Shown here: positions 26,599-36,343 of the stretch, one piece after another | Layout: the number at the start of each line of letters is the position of its first letter | Position numbering within the stretch: the first letter of the stretch is position 1 | Assembly (NCBI GenBank): GCA_027487485.1 | Contig: JAIYDN010000101.1 | Coordinates: 62,001 to 126,000, forward strand | DNA length: 64,000 bases | From: Planctomycetaceae bacterium | GTDB lineage: Bacteria > Planctomycetota > Planctomycetia > Pirellulales > Pirellulaceae | Reading direction: 5' to 3' | Made by a program: the position numbers and the translations under genes | Notes under the pieces: model-generated | What the model was told of the DNA's origin: nothing | The model's input: only the letters and a program-made list of their open reading frames with translations | The model's database searches: none

Positions 26599-28287
26599 GT
26601 GAAAAGACGCTATCCGTCGCATTTGAAGCTGCACGTAGAAGATTCGGCCTCCTTGGTTGCGTCGGCGAACGAACGCACTCGAAAGAGCAGTTTCTCCGCT
26701 CAAGGGAAGGATGAGATCCAGGATTTGCTACGAGCTTTCTCGGAGGCAACCAACTGGGCTGTGAGCGATCGGCCCAAGCAAGTCGACACCAAGAGCGATG
26801 TGCCCAGTCACCATATGGTTCAAGCCCCAGCGAGCAAGCGGTGGCGGTTGATCGAGACCATGGTGCAAGATGGGGTGATGGATGCTTTAGATTTGGCTGA
26901 ACTGCCATCGGTATCTATGGATCGTGCTCAAGACTTGCTTTTATCCATTGAGCGGCTTGTCGATCGGCTTGATCGGGCCGAAGAAACCGTCCGTCGTCAA
27001 GAAGCAGAACTGGCGACAACGTTAGGGGTAACCAGTCACAGCGATCGACAACGCGAAACAGCAGATCGTTTGGAAGCGATCCTGGAGAGTGTTTGTCGGT
27101 CGATCGGTGCTGTGGCTGGAGCAATCTACGTTTTGGATGACGATACTTCGTCGCTGAAAATGCGATCGTCGATAGGCCTACCACGAAATCGACTGACAGC
27201 TCCTCCACGCGAATTGCGAGGATCGCTAGCAGACCTCGAGGCACTTCTCGGAAACGCGGTGCTGCTGAGCGATATCGAGCACATGCATGACTGGCCAAGT
27301 CCCGAGCCTTACGCTTCCGCCTTGGTGGTACCAATCGGATCAACCACCATGCCGCATGGAACGATGTGGTTTTGGTCAGAAAAGTCACGGTCTTACAGCG
27401 CTACGGAAGTCGAGGTTGCTAATTTGGCTGCCGGGCGTGTCATGAGTGAGATCGAGCAGTCCATCCTTGGGCAAGAGATTCATCAATCCCGAATCATCCA
27501 GAAACAGTTTGACACAGCAAGTCTCACTCAGGCTAGCATGTTGCCAGATAGTCAAATGCTTCACAAAGATTTCGACGTCAACGGCTGGACCTACCAGAAC
27601 GGTAGTATCGGTGGCGGCTTTCACTTCTGGGATGTCAATCCGCAAGAAATGATCACGTTAGCTGTAGGCAATGCCAATCAGCAAGGGCCGGACGGTGCAT
27701 TGGTTTCCACGGGGATTCAATCGATCTTACGAGCCTTTTGGACTCAGGGGGAAAGTCCCTCTGCCATCATGAGATCGATCAATGACACCATGTGGGCCTT
27801 GCAAGAAGCGGATTGGACCGCATCGCTCAATTTGATTCAGTTAAATCCAAAAACCGGCTATGGATCGATATGCAGTGCTGGCAACATGGAAACGTTTATT
27901 GTCTCCCATCGAGGATTTCGCCCTATCGGAATACCAGGTCCAAGAGCAGCATTGCTACCGGATAGCATTTTCAAAGCGAGTCGATTCTGCCTGCAGTCTG
28001 GCGAGATCTTAGTATCCTACACTGCTGGAATCCTGGACCAGAGCCGCTCCAAATCCAAACCCGCCAAAGAGCCTGTGGGCAAAGGAAAGCGAACGCCGAA
28101 GCCGATCAATTACGCACAGTTTGACCAAAGCACGCTTCTACAGATTGTCCGAGAAATGGCAGACGAAAAAGCGAACGACATTACTGGCTTCCTCGCCAGG
28201 ACTCTGCCAACGTTTGATCGCAGCACGAACGATGATGGAGACCGATCGTTGATTCTCGTTCGCAATACTCGCAAGGGAACAAGATAG
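26599..28287 (+). CDS. GAF + SpoIIE/PP2C-like phosphatase protein with degenerate metal site
   Basis: 562-residue cytoplasmic signalling protein. Residues about 85-150 are helical, 153-288 form a GAF-like sensor domain (LEAILESVCRSIGAVAGAIY), and 305-560 a SpoIIE-type PP2C domain of the kind that dephosphorylates anti-sigma antagonists. The metal-binding motifs are altered: GGDxYD is GGGFHFWD (338-345) and GDxxGxG is GNANQQG (357-363). The final DDGDRSLILVRN matches the family's end. It may be a pseudophosphatase that binds but does not hydrolyse. The start is uncertain: GTG at 26599 (KRRYPSHLKL) or TTG at 26548; neither has a strong ribosome site. Confidence 0.7.
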   Translation: MKRRYPSHLKLHVEDSASLVASANERTRKSSFSAQGKDEIQDLLRAFSEATNWAVSDRPKQVDTKSDVPSHHMVQAPASKRWRLIETMVQDGVMDALDLAELPSVSMDRAQDLLLSIERLVDRLDRAEETVRRQEAELATTLGVTSHSDRQRETADRLEAILESVCRSIGAVAGAIYVLDDDTSSLKMRSSIGLPRNRLTAPPRELRGSLADLEALLGNAVLLSDIEHMHDWPSPEPYASALVVPIGSTTMPHGTMWFWSEKSRSYSATEVEVANLAAGRVMSEIEQSILGQEIHQSRIIQKQFDTASLTQASMLPDSQMLHKDFDVNGWTYQNGSIGGGFHFWDVNPQEMITLAVGNANQQGPDGALVSTGIQSILRAFWTQGESPSAIMRSINDTMWALQEADWTASLNLIQLNPKTGYGSICSAGNMETFIVSHRGFRPIGIPGPRAALLPDSIFKASRFCLQSGEILVSYTAGILDQSRSKSKPAKEPVGKGKRTPKPINYAQFDQSTLLQIVREMADEKANDITGFLARTLPTFDRSTNDDGDRSLILVRNTRKGTR

Positions 28288-28393
28288 GTATTCTGTTCAA
28301 GCAAGACCGGCGATTGCTTCGAGCCGTAGACGCTAGCCGCGAATAGAACCCGCTCGAAGCTTGGCCGTAACGCGGTTAGAGCGGATTATTCAT

Positions 28394-28449
28394 AACCCGA
28401 AGCGTAAGCGAGGGATTGCTAAGATTGCCCCTCGCTTACGCTTCGGGTT
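28394..28449. repeat. Perfect 21-bp inverted repeat
   Basis: AACCCGAAGCGTAAGCGAGGG at 28394-28414 (its last 20 bases shown by the arm from 28395) is matched exactly by its complement at 28429-28449, with a 14-base loop. It lies between convergent genes 107 bp after the SpoIIE-like stop. No T-run follows, so it may be a REP-like palindromic element rather than a simple terminator, although it could serve as one. No second copy was found in this window. Confidence 0.85.
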
Positions 28450-28590
28450 GTGAAAGCAGTCTCTATTGTTTGCAACCCAACGTAACAAGTTACGCGAACT
28501 TGACTTACATCCAAACCGAAATAGGTTTATGAATCATCCGCGCATGCGCCCGCGGTTTAGTAAAAACATCTTTGCAAGTGGCGGAAACGA

Positions 28591-28624
28591 AAATAAAAAA
28601 ACCCACGGCATTCGCCGTGGGTTT
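28591..28624 (-). terminator. Rho-independent terminator of the secretin gene
   Basis: Perfect 11-bp stem AAACCCACGGC (28599-28609) with GCCGTGGGTTT (28614-28624), 4-base loop; on the minus strand it is followed by a T-rich run (complement of the A-run at 28591-28600). It lies 40 bp beyond the secretin stop codon and is the clearest terminator in the window. Confidence 0.93.
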
Positions 28625-28663
28625 GATCCATGTTTCTCAACAAGGTTGACTTCCCTTATCGGA

Positions 28664-31600
28664 TTAAGGGTTGGGAGCAACGACTCCCAACAACTCTTCT
28701 TCTTCCTCAGGAATGATGATCCGTGGTGTCACCGTCATCATCAGTGTATTGGTTTCCCGACCGATCGCATTGTTCTTGAACAGTCGATTCAGGTAAGGAA
28801 TTTTGCTTAGCATCGGCGTACCTCGTTCGACACGAGCTTCACGCAGTCGCTTGATCCCACCCAACAGAATCGTACCGCCGTCTGGCACACTGACCGTGGT
28901 CGTTACGCTTGTTTGTCCGAACGTTGGTTGCTGAACAGTGGTACCTTCGATCACATCCTCTTGGTTCGGACGGTTCGTTGGTACGCCGTTGTTCAGAATC
29001 GTGGTTCCCGTAGCTGATCGGCGGCTTCCTTGGAAGGTAAACTCTCGATCGCCTGATTCAATTCGGGTGAATTGCGGAACCAGTGTCATTCGAACAAATC
29101 GTTTGTCTTGGGAGACAACCGACTGCACATTCATTTGCGTTCCTTCGCTCAGCACCACAATGATCGGACGTTGAGCGACAGCGAAGTCACCAACAACCGG
29201 GTCGTAGGAGATAACGAATGGACGTTGAGCTGTATCGTTGATCGAGGCAGTTTGACCATCGAACATCGTTACCTTGGGAGCTTGCAACACGTTAGAACGG
29301 CTGTTCCCTTGCGATGCCTCCAAGAAGAAGAACAGCTCCAGATCGCTCAGAATTGCGAGACCGACCGAAGTGGCGGCTGCAGCATCAGGACGACCAGCAG
29401 GTGGCTGAACGGTAAAGTTGTTCCGGACGTTGATGTCCAGATCCGAGGTGTAGCTCGGAGCGGCAGTTCCCACGCCGCTCGTGATTCCGACTGCAACGCT
29501 TGGACCGGAGTTCTCACGTGGAAGGCGGTTGATCTTGTCGTTGATGTTGAAGTCGAAGTCGACACCGATTCGCTCAAAGAAGGTATCTTCCAATTGCATG
29601 AATCGGCATTCGATCGTGACTTGAAGGTTTTGCAAGGCTCGCAACGACTTCAGCAAGTCTGCAATGGCTTCGTGTGTTTCTTGAGGTGCGGTGACTACCA
29701 AGCTCAAGTTTTGGCGAAACTCCATCATCGACGAGTTTCCGCCGGCGATTTGCCACTGATCAGGCGAGATGGTTTGCTCGATCAGCCGAATCAAATCCGC
29801 ATAGTTCGCGATTGCAGCACCACCCAAACCCACCGTTGAGTTCGGGAAGTTGCCGGGCATTCCGCCAGCCATAGAGCCTGGCGACATTCCTTGCAACGAA
29901 CCTAGCGTGTTCACTTGAGCAAGAACGGACGAGCTAGGATCGATGTTGGCGATCCGGCTAGCAGCACTTGCAGCGTTCTCATCCCGAATTGTGGCAGAAG
30001 CAAAGTTGGTCTGAGCTTGATACGCAGATTGCAGAGCCCCGGCCATACCGGTGTTGTAATCGGATACAAAGTTTGGAATTGGAATCACCAAGTCCTTTAC
30101 ATTGTACACTTCCTTGTAGGTGTCCTTCTTGTTGAAGCGACTGCTTTCGATGGTGAGAACTTCATTCTTGATCGAGTAGGTCAAGTTGAGCCGTTCCAGC
30201 ATCACGTTCAGTGCGCTCTTCAACGAGATGGAATTCCCTTTCAGGTCAAGCGTAATCGGTTGATCTACGGTGATCCCTTCCTCTGCAATCGATCGGTCAT
30301 CGATCACAATCGTGATCCCGGTCATTTCGGAGATGGTGTTCATCGCATCGGACAAAGGCCGGCGATCAAAGCTCGCTGAGAATTGTTCCGCCAGGCTTTC
30401 ACGAATCTTTCGTTCGCGAGGGGACATTCTTGCGTCTGTTTTCGCCGAACGAAGTCTTGTCAAGTCCGACCAAGCCTTGACAGGAGGCATTTGCAATGGA
30501 TTGTCTCCCGCAAATGGTGTACTTGATCGTTCAACGTCCGTCATCGCATCAGCAAATTTTTCTTGCTTCAGGGAACGAAGATCTTCGTTCTCTTCCACTC
30601 GGCTTTGGATCTTCGCCTTGTTGTAAAGTACGGCTGCGATTTCGCTGTTCGGCTTGATCTCACTTACTTTCTTGGCGATCGCCTCGGCTTCTGGGAACCG
30701 ACGATCATCAATCAGATCATTGTATTGATCGACAAGCGTTTGAACCTGAGCGTCTGTTTTGGCTTCCTTTATTGCATCTTGAAGGATTCGGTCTTCAATC
30801 TGCTTGTTCCGTTGATCCAGCTCGATGGTTGACTTGTTTTCGTCTACCCAGGCTTGCATGTGAACCGTAACACGGTCGACCATGGTCAACAGATTTTTGC
30901 GTTGGACATTATCGACATCTGCTTGTGCTACTCTTAGACGCAAGGTCTTGAGTTTATCTAGCGCTTCCATCGGTTTGTTCGCGCCTGCCATTCGTTCGGC
31001 ATCTGCGATTTCGCCAGTGACCTCGGCGAACCAACGTTGACGTTTGAGTTGGTTTTCTCGTCCTTCCGGAGTTGCTCCCTCGATAGCCTCTGGTTCATTA
31101 CCAGCTCGGACTGTCGACTGCATGAACGTTAGCTTGTCTCGAAGTTGTGCACGCGTTGGCTGGTCCAAGTCATCTCGTTTTTGCCATGCAGACTTAAACA
31201 AGCTGAGAGCGGTTTCATTGTCGCCACTGGAAAGAGCTTTGATGCCCTTGTCGTAGAGCTCGACACCGGTTTCATCGGCATCATAGGAGGAAAGCACGCC
31301 ACTTGCAGGTGCTACCCGCGATGCATCCATCGTCGGTTGATACAATCCTGATTGAACTGCTTCGGCCGGATTGGCACCTTGCGGTAGTTGAGCGGTTGCA
31401 TTCTGGACACCACCGACGGGCATTTGAGCCGACGCGGCCATGACGGGCGAGCTGGTTCGCAATCGTTCAGCTCGGTCGATATCCAGTGCGACATTCCAAG
31501 GTCGCATCTGACCAGGTGCGAATTCGCTGTCAGGAACTCGTAATGAGTTGGCTTTTTCGATCAAGTTTCTGGCTGATGCAACATCACCTCGATCCAGTGC

Positions 31601-32317
31601 CATCTTGGCTTCTGCTGTCAAGCCAACTGCTTGGTCACGCAAAGGATTAGGTGGCAGATTCGGTTGAGTTGCGACAGCGTTTGTGTTCGTGTTAGGCAAA
31701 GGAGGCAACATCGACGGTGGAAGGGTCGATGGAGGCAACGTAGCAGGAGGCAGCATGGACGGTTGACCGTTGGCTGCATTGGTCGGCTGCGTTGGTGTTG
31801 CGGCCATGAGTCCTGGATTGGATCCCGTTGCACTTGCGCCCGTTCGATTTCGAAGTGCGTTGGCAGCGCGGCTGTTTAGAACCGATCCGGTCTGCAACGA
31901 GGCCATCGCTTTATCAAGAGCTTGTTGATTGAGCCCTCGTTCTAGGAATTGCTTTTTCGTTTGCTCCAACTCGGCTACCATCTCAGGGCTATTCTGAGCG
32001 GCGAGAGAGGCTTGAGCGAATGCTTGTGCAGCCGCATCATTCTTCCCTTCGCTTAAAGCAGCACGCGCCCGAATCAACAACGCTTTCGGAGTCACGGTTG
32101 GTTCCGTTGGAACCGAACGCGACAGCTCAGTGTTTTGAGCAGGGGCCGGCAAAGGAGGAAGACTTGGGCTTTGTGCCACCGCATCCGTTGCGGTGCATGA
32201 GATCGTTGCCACGACTCCAGCTGGCACGATCAAGCCCAATGGCATTGAAACGGGCGCTGCTATCGCCGACACGGCGATCATAAGCCGTAATGTCCGAAGG
32301 GGGTTGAGGTGTTTCAA
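28664..32317 (-). CDS. Secretin-like outer-membrane protein with long helical N-terminal region
   Basis: 1217-residue exported protein whose C-terminal third is a type II/III secretin domain, which forms a large outer-membrane ring. The diagnostic end is SVPDGGTILLGGIKRLREAR, then TPMLSKIPYLNRLFKNN and NTLMMTVTPRII. Before it come secretin/TonB short N-domain-like parts (IVIDDRSIAEEGITVDQPIT). Residues about 60-650 are a Pro-rich and helical TPR-like region, unusually long. The start is a TTG at 32317 preceded by AAAGGAG seven bases away. A signal peptide lies at about 10-48. No other type II or type IV pilus genes are nearby, so its partners are encoded elsewhere or it acts alone. Confidence 0.88.
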   Translation of the reverse strand: MKHLNPLRTLRLMIAVSAIAAPVSMPLGLIVPAGVVATISCTATDAVAQSPSLPPLPAPAQNTELSRSVPTEPTVTPKALLIRARAALSEGKNDAAAQAFAQASLAAQNSPEMVAELEQTKKQFLERGLNQQALDKAMASLQTGSVLNSRAANALRNRTGASATGSNPGLMAATPTQPTNAANGQPSMLPPATLPPSTLPPSMLPPLPNTNTNAVATQPNLPPNPLRDQAVGLTAEAKMALDRGDVASARNLIEKANSLRVPDSEFAPGQMRPWNVALDIDRAERLRTSSPVMAASAQMPVGGVQNATAQLPQGANPAEAVQSGLYQPTMDASRVAPASGVLSSYDADETGVELYDKGIKALSSGDNETALSLFKSAWQKRDDLDQPTRAQLRDKLTFMQSTVRAGNEPEAIEGATPEGRENQLKRQRWFAEVTGEIADAERMAGANKPMEALDKLKTLRLRVAQADVDNVQRKNLLTMVDRVTVHMQAWVDENKSTIELDQRNKQIEDRILQDAIKEAKTDAQVQTLVDQYNDLIDDRRFPEAEAIAKKVSEIKPNSEIAAVLYNKAKIQSRVEENEDLRSLKQEKFADAMTDVERSSTPFAGDNPLQMPPVKAWSDLTRLRSAKTDARMSPRERKIRESLAEQFSASFDRRPLSDAMNTISEMTGITIVIDDRSIAEEGITVDQPITLDLKGNSISLKSALNVMLERLNLTYSIKNEVLTIESSRFNKKDTYKEVYNVKDLVIPIPNFVSDYNTGMAGALQSAYQAQTNFASATIRDENAASAASRIANIDPSSSVLAQVNTLGSLQGMSPGSMAGGMPGNFPNSTVGLGGAAIANYADLIRLIEQTISPDQWQIAGGNSSMMEFRQNLSLVVTAPQETHEAIADLLKSLRALQNLQVTIECRFMQLEDTFFERIGVDFDFNINDKINRLPRENSGPSVAVGITSGVGTAAPSYTSDLDINVRNNFTVQPPAGRPDAAAATSVGLAILSDLELFFFLEASQGNSRSNVLQAPKVTMFDGQTASINDTAQRPFVISYDPVVGDFAVAQRPIIVVLSEGTQMNVQSVVSQDKRFVRMTLVPQFTRIESGDREFTFQGSRRSATGTTILNNGVPTNRPNQEDVIEGTTVQQPTFGQTSVTTTVSVPDGGTILLGGIKRLREARVERGTPMLSKIPYLNRLFKNNAIGRETNTLMMTVTPRIIIPEEEEELLGVVAPNP

Positions 32318-32587
32318 TGCGACACTCCTTTATCGTTTGATCGCTCAGATTCCAAAAATACACTTTTCATGCATCGTTTGCAGACGGGGATCTTCATGTC
32401 TTGAACGTCGCTTCCATGCAACCATCAAGATATCGATCCCTGCCAACGAACTTTTAGTCCGCTCGCATCGGAATAAGGCTAAACCAGAACGCCGGTCAAG
32501 CCCAGTTTTCGATCCAATGGAACTTTTTTTCAAATAGTAAAATAGGGTAGCAAAAGCCTCTTATGCAGCCTTCCCAATTCACCTGTG

Positions 32588-33766
32588 CTACCGTCGAAGG
32601 GTACCACTGTTCGGCAACTGTCCCAGAGTTTGGAACGGGGCCGGTTGGCTTGCGCTATACGGTATGCCACGCATGCTGTTTGACGGTTGGCCCGCAGTTG
32701 CTGGAACGAATTGTTCGGTTCTCGGTGCTGGTGAGCTTGGTGTTGTGGCCACACGCGCTCCTGCATTTTGCTTCAATTGCTCGACGTAGTAACTGCTGGT
32801 GCTGGCCCCGATTGCGTTGTTAGTATCCGTCATGCCGACCGCACGATTTCCTTCTGGTTCGCTAGGATTGGATGGATTGATTGGTACCGTCGCCGATGCA
32901 GTTCGAACAGCGGAATCGATCGTGGACCGAGATCCTGCGGCAGCGATCGTGGAAGACGAAGATACTCCGCGGGCTGCGGCTGTATAGGCTATTACCGCTC
33001 CTCCGCCATCACCTACCCAGGCGTTCCATGCCGTTTGCAATTTGCCGATAAGCGGGTACTCATAAAACTCCTCCACGGCGGCAACCCAGTCTTCGGTTTC
33101 CATCCCTCGTTCTAGAAATTTCACGAACTGACGAGGCCCACCTTGAGCAATCAAAAAGCAAGAAAGGCTGTATCCCTGAGCATACAAAGGCATGATGTCG
33201 GGCGGGTACTCGCGAAGGGAAAACAGAACCGCAAAAGGTATGCCTCGTCCTTCGCTTAAGTAGCGAACGAGCATGTGATCGTGCTTGCTGCGTTCGCTGA
33301 CATGTTCCACCGTGGTGCACGCTCCCTCATCGGCCCAACGTGGGATTGGCTTCCCCAATGCTGAGAAGTGACTGGCTAGGATGGTGTGTGTGATTTCGTG
33401 CGGAAGAACACTGTCCAAAATGCGTTCTACCGAACCAGAGACGGTCATTTGGAAGTTGGCCACGCCCCCTTCAGGGATCAGCGTGTATTTGGTCTCTCCA
33501 TTTGCCAACATGTTTCCATCGTTGACAATCAATGGGCAAGGTTGCGGCCAGTTAGGGATTTCTTGCCCAAGCCAATGGATGGCTAGTTCTTTTCTTGTTC
33601 GTTCGGCCTCCAAGGCTACCTGATTTGCAAGGGCTGCGTTTCTTGCGATGACTCGAAAATTCGGCGACGTCACACTTGCGCGGGGACTGACCATCATCTG
33701 AGCAACACTTGAAGTGCTCATCGAAATCAAGGCAAACAAGCCAATTAAAATGCTTCGTGCATCCAT
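32588..33766 (-). CDS. Secreted HExxH (gluzincin-like) protein with disordered C-terminus
   Basis: 392-residue protein with a signal peptide (SILIGLFALISMSTSSVAQ). HEITH at 123-127 gives the zinc-binding histidines and ADEGAC places E147 about 20 residues later, the spacing of peptidase_MA-like gluzincins. Residues up to about 255 form the peptidase-like domain. The last 135 residues are rich in Ser, Thr, Ala, Pro and Asn and probably disordered or a cell-wall linker. It lies 270 bp upstream of the secretin gene on the same strand; the two may share export or localisation, but this is inference. Confidence 0.75.
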   Translation of the reverse strand: MDARSILIGLFALISMSTSSVAQMMVSPRASVTSPNFRVIARNAALANQVALEAERTRKELAIHWLGQEIPNWPQPCPLIVNDGNMLANGETKYTLIPEGGVANFQMTVSGSVERILDSVLPHEITHTILASHFSALGKPIPRWADEGACTTVEHVSERSKHDHMLVRYLSEGRGIPFAVLFSLREYPPDIMPLYAQGYSLSCFLIAQGGPRQFVKFLERGMETEDWVAAVEEFYEYPLIGKLQTAWNAWVGDGGGAVIAYTAAARGVSSSSTIAAAGSRSTIDSAVRTASATVPINPSNPSEPEGNRAVGMTDTNNAIGASTSSYYVEQLKQNAGARVATTPSSPAPRTEQFVPATAGQPSNSMRGIPYSASQPAPFQTLGQLPNSGTLRR

Positions 33767-34007
33767 GCAGAATCTTCTCCAAGATGGTGTGGATCGACTC
33801 GCATCGATCCAGGCTATTCAACAGGAAGCGGCCATGCATCCTGCATATTCGCTTCAGGGCCGGAGTCTAGGAAACCAGTCAAACTAGTCTCTAGGTCAAT
33901 CTTGAGTGAAAGTTGCGAAAAAATCAGAAATGATTTCAGTCTGCTAGCAATCTATTCCGAGATTGGAAGAACAAAGTACGAGCAATTCCCTTAACACGCC
34001 TCGACCC

Positions 34008-35588
34008 ATGTTCTTGAAACGCAATCTTCGCATTGGAATTCGACGCGACGCAGTATTCATTGCAGCGCTTTGCACCGCTGCGCTTTTGGCTTTCTATGCT
34101 TACGTTGCTCGACTGAGCGATGTAACGCACGATGCCTTCCATGAAATGTCGCTTGTTCGTGAGTATTTTACGAGCGGTGTATTCCCGATGGGGGACGTAT
34201 TTGCATTTACGCCAACAGTTTATCCCGTGGTACATCACGAATGGGGTACAGGGGTAGTACTTTACTTTGCTGCTGGCTGTAGTCCGCTGGGACTTGATGG
34301 AATGGCTATTCTGCGATCGTTGGTCATCCTTGCAATTGCGTTAGCGCTGTACCGTGTGGCGCGCAACAACGGCGCGCACCCATTGATGGTTGCCGTGTGT
34401 GCGCCGATTTTATTCCCGCTTCTTTGGGTAGGATTCGCAACCGTTCGCGCTCAGATTTTTACGCTGCTGTTTATGTTGTTGCAGATGCTGTTACAACAAT
34501 CCGATTGGCGAGGCAGTCGCAAGTGGGTCATTGCTTGGTTTGGACTATATGTGGTTTGGCTGAACATGCATGCCGGTTTCGTCGTGGGCCTTGCTATGCT
34601 GTTTCTTCACGTCGTGGAACGCTGGTTCCTTGCGATTTATGCCGATCGATCTTGGGAAGGAGTGCAGAAGGCTTACTTCCAATTGTGGCACCATTTTGGA
34701 CTAATACCGTTGATTTGCTTTGGCATCTTGCTGAACCCTTGGGGCACTGCCTATGCGCCGTACTTGTATCGAGCCATCACGATGCCACGTCCGACCATGT
34801 TGGAATGGCAACCGCTGTGGATGACTCATGACAGCACGACCGCGATGGCTGCATTTTTTCTGTCTGTGATAACTCTTGGGTATGTTGCTAAGAACCGACG
34901 ATTCGATCGGCTTCGTGGTTGGCTATTTTGCTGCCTAGCGGCCTACATGGCCCTCAAGCATATTCGGCATGGTTCGCTTTACTCGATTGTTTGGATGGCA
35001 TTGGTTCCAGGATGGCTAACACCCACAGTCTTTGGCCGATGCGCCATCGAATTTCTGACTTTATGGCGTCAAACCGCGATACGTTTCTCCATGGTGGTTG
35101 CGATTGCTTGCTCTAGTTTTGTTTGCTTTCATCCGCTTTGGAAAGCCACCCTACCAAGCCAGGATCCGGGGGCTGCGATGGTATATCCTGTGGGGGCGGT
35201 TCAGTTCCTGAAGTCACAGGATTTTCAAGGGAACGTTCTGACACCTTTCGCGAGCGGCGCCTATGTGTCTTGGATGTGCTATCCGCAGATACATGTTAGT
35301 ATCGATGGGCGGTACGAGGTCGCGTATCGCGATGATGTTTTGCCCAAGCATGATCTTTTCTATTCCGCAAAACCTGGCTGGGAATCGGTGCTTAGCGATT
35401 TCAAGGCCGACGCAGTTTTGATCCAAGTTTCCAGTCCTGCGTATCCGTTGCTTGGTACCCCTGGCACGAAGACGGAAGCATGGAAGAGGATTTATGAGGA
35501 TCAGACGTTCGCTCTTTTTGCACCTGGTCATATGGATGTGACCGTGGCTGGAAAGCTTGTCAATTTGAAATCGGATGACAATCCTTAG
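34008..35588 (+). CDS. Polytopic membrane protein, possibly GT-C-like
   Basis: Integral membrane protein of about 526 residues with roughly ten hydrophobic segments and a final extracytoplasmic domain of about 130 residues (PVGAVQFLKSQDFQGNVLTP, then GRYEVAYRDDV). The early loop DVTHDAFHEMSLVREYF has an acidic pair after the first helix, a layout seen in GT-C glycosyltransferases that use lipid-linked sugars, but no firm motif fixes this. The family occurs as an uncharacterised protein in planctomycetes as far as I can judge. Start: ATG at 34008 or TTG at 33963, neither with a ribosome site. It is divergent from the HExxH gene. Confidence 0.6.
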   Translation: MFLKRNLRIGIRRDAVFIAALCTAALLAFYAYVARLSDVTHDAFHEMSLVREYFTSGVFPMGDVFAFTPTVYPVVHHEWGTGVVLYFAAGCSPLGLDGMAILRSLVILAIALALYRVARNNGAHPLMVAVCAPILFPLLWVGFATVRAQIFTLLFMLLQMLLQQSDWRGSRKWVIAWFGLYVVWLNMHAGFVVGLAMLFLHVVERWFLAIYADRSWEGVQKAYFQLWHHFGLIPLICFGILLNPWGTAYAPYLYRAITMPRPTMLEWQPLWMTHDSTTAMAAFFLSVITLGYVAKNRRFDRLRGWLFCCLAAYMALKHIRHGSLYSIVWMALVPGWLTPTVFGRCAIEFLTLWRQTAIRFSMVVAIACSSFVCFHPLWKATLPSQDPGAAMVYPVGAVQFLKSQDFQGNVLTPFASGAYVSWMCYPQIHVSIDGRYEVAYRDDVLPKHDLFYSAKPGWESVLSDFKADAVLIQVSSPAYPLLGTPGTKTEAWKRIYEDQTFALFAPGHMDVTVAGKLVNLKSDDNP

Positions 35589-35739
35589 CGATTTTCCCTT
35601 CATCGCTGAGAGTCGGCAAAGAGATGCGTCATCTCGTTCGCTTGTTTTGGCGAACGACTACGGGTAACATCGCGTTGGATATCGGGTGACACTCCCCAAA
35701 ACGCCTTGCTTTCCATCAGCACCTCAGAGAAATCAATTT

Positions 35740-36315
35740 ATGAAAAACATCTTCAGCCGACATGCAATTGCTGGGTTTGTCATTGCGATGATCGTAGTCT
35801 TCATCGCTATCCCGCATGTGTCTGTATCCACGGAACCGCAAGAAAACCAACCTCCGCAAAGGCTGCAGCAAGAACGACTGCAAGACCCTGAAAGCCAAGA
35901 AGTGCCGTCGCTGTCGCTGCCATTCACATTCGATCCAAAGCAAGCGACTGCTCCCTCACCTGCAGTACCTGCACTGACAGTACCAACCCCCGCAGTACCT
36001 GCACCAGCTCCCGATAGCGATATGCAAGCGGATCCGCTGTTCCTCGAGATTCAAAAGATGATACTCAGTGGACGCAAGAGCAAGTCGAATTTGAATGATG
36101 GTAACGGCACACCGGAGTCCTTGGAATCCAAATTGCAAGTGGATGATGTTTCCTCCCATCGTTGGAACGCAGTGGAGTCGATGTTGCACGCTGCGCGGTT
36201 GCTAGAGCTTGATGCTGCCGCCCAGCTTGAAGATGGCGATATGGAACAAGCCTCGAAGGCAAAAACGATGTCAAAGCAACTTCGGCGACAGTGCCTCGAC
36301 TTGCTTGGGAGATAA
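35740..36315 (+). CDS. Small secreted protein, function unknown
   Basis: 192 residues with an N-terminal signal or anchor (AIAGFVIAMIVVFIAIPHV). A Gln/Pro-rich region and a short tandem Pro-Ala-Val segment (PAVPALTVPTPAVPAPAP) form a flexible linker, followed by a helical C-terminal domain of about 80 residues (NAVESMLHAARLLELDAAAQ). The ATG at 35740 is chosen because it puts the hydrophobic segment at the N-terminus; an in-frame start at 35686 would add 18 residues. No family recognised. It follows the polytopic membrane protein by 150 bp on the same strand. Confidence 0.6.
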   Translation: MKNIFSRHAIAGFVIAMIVVFIAIPHVSVSTEPQENQPPQRLQQERLQDPESQEVPSLSLPFTFDPKQATAPSPAVPALTVPTPAVPAPAPDSDMQADPLFLEIQKMILSGRKSKSNLNDGNGTPESLESKLQVDDVSSHRWNAVESMLHAARLLELDAAAQLEDGDMEQASKAKTMSKQLRRQCLDLLGR

Positions 36316-36343
36316 CTAGCGTACCGCGATAGATCGGGTTAAC

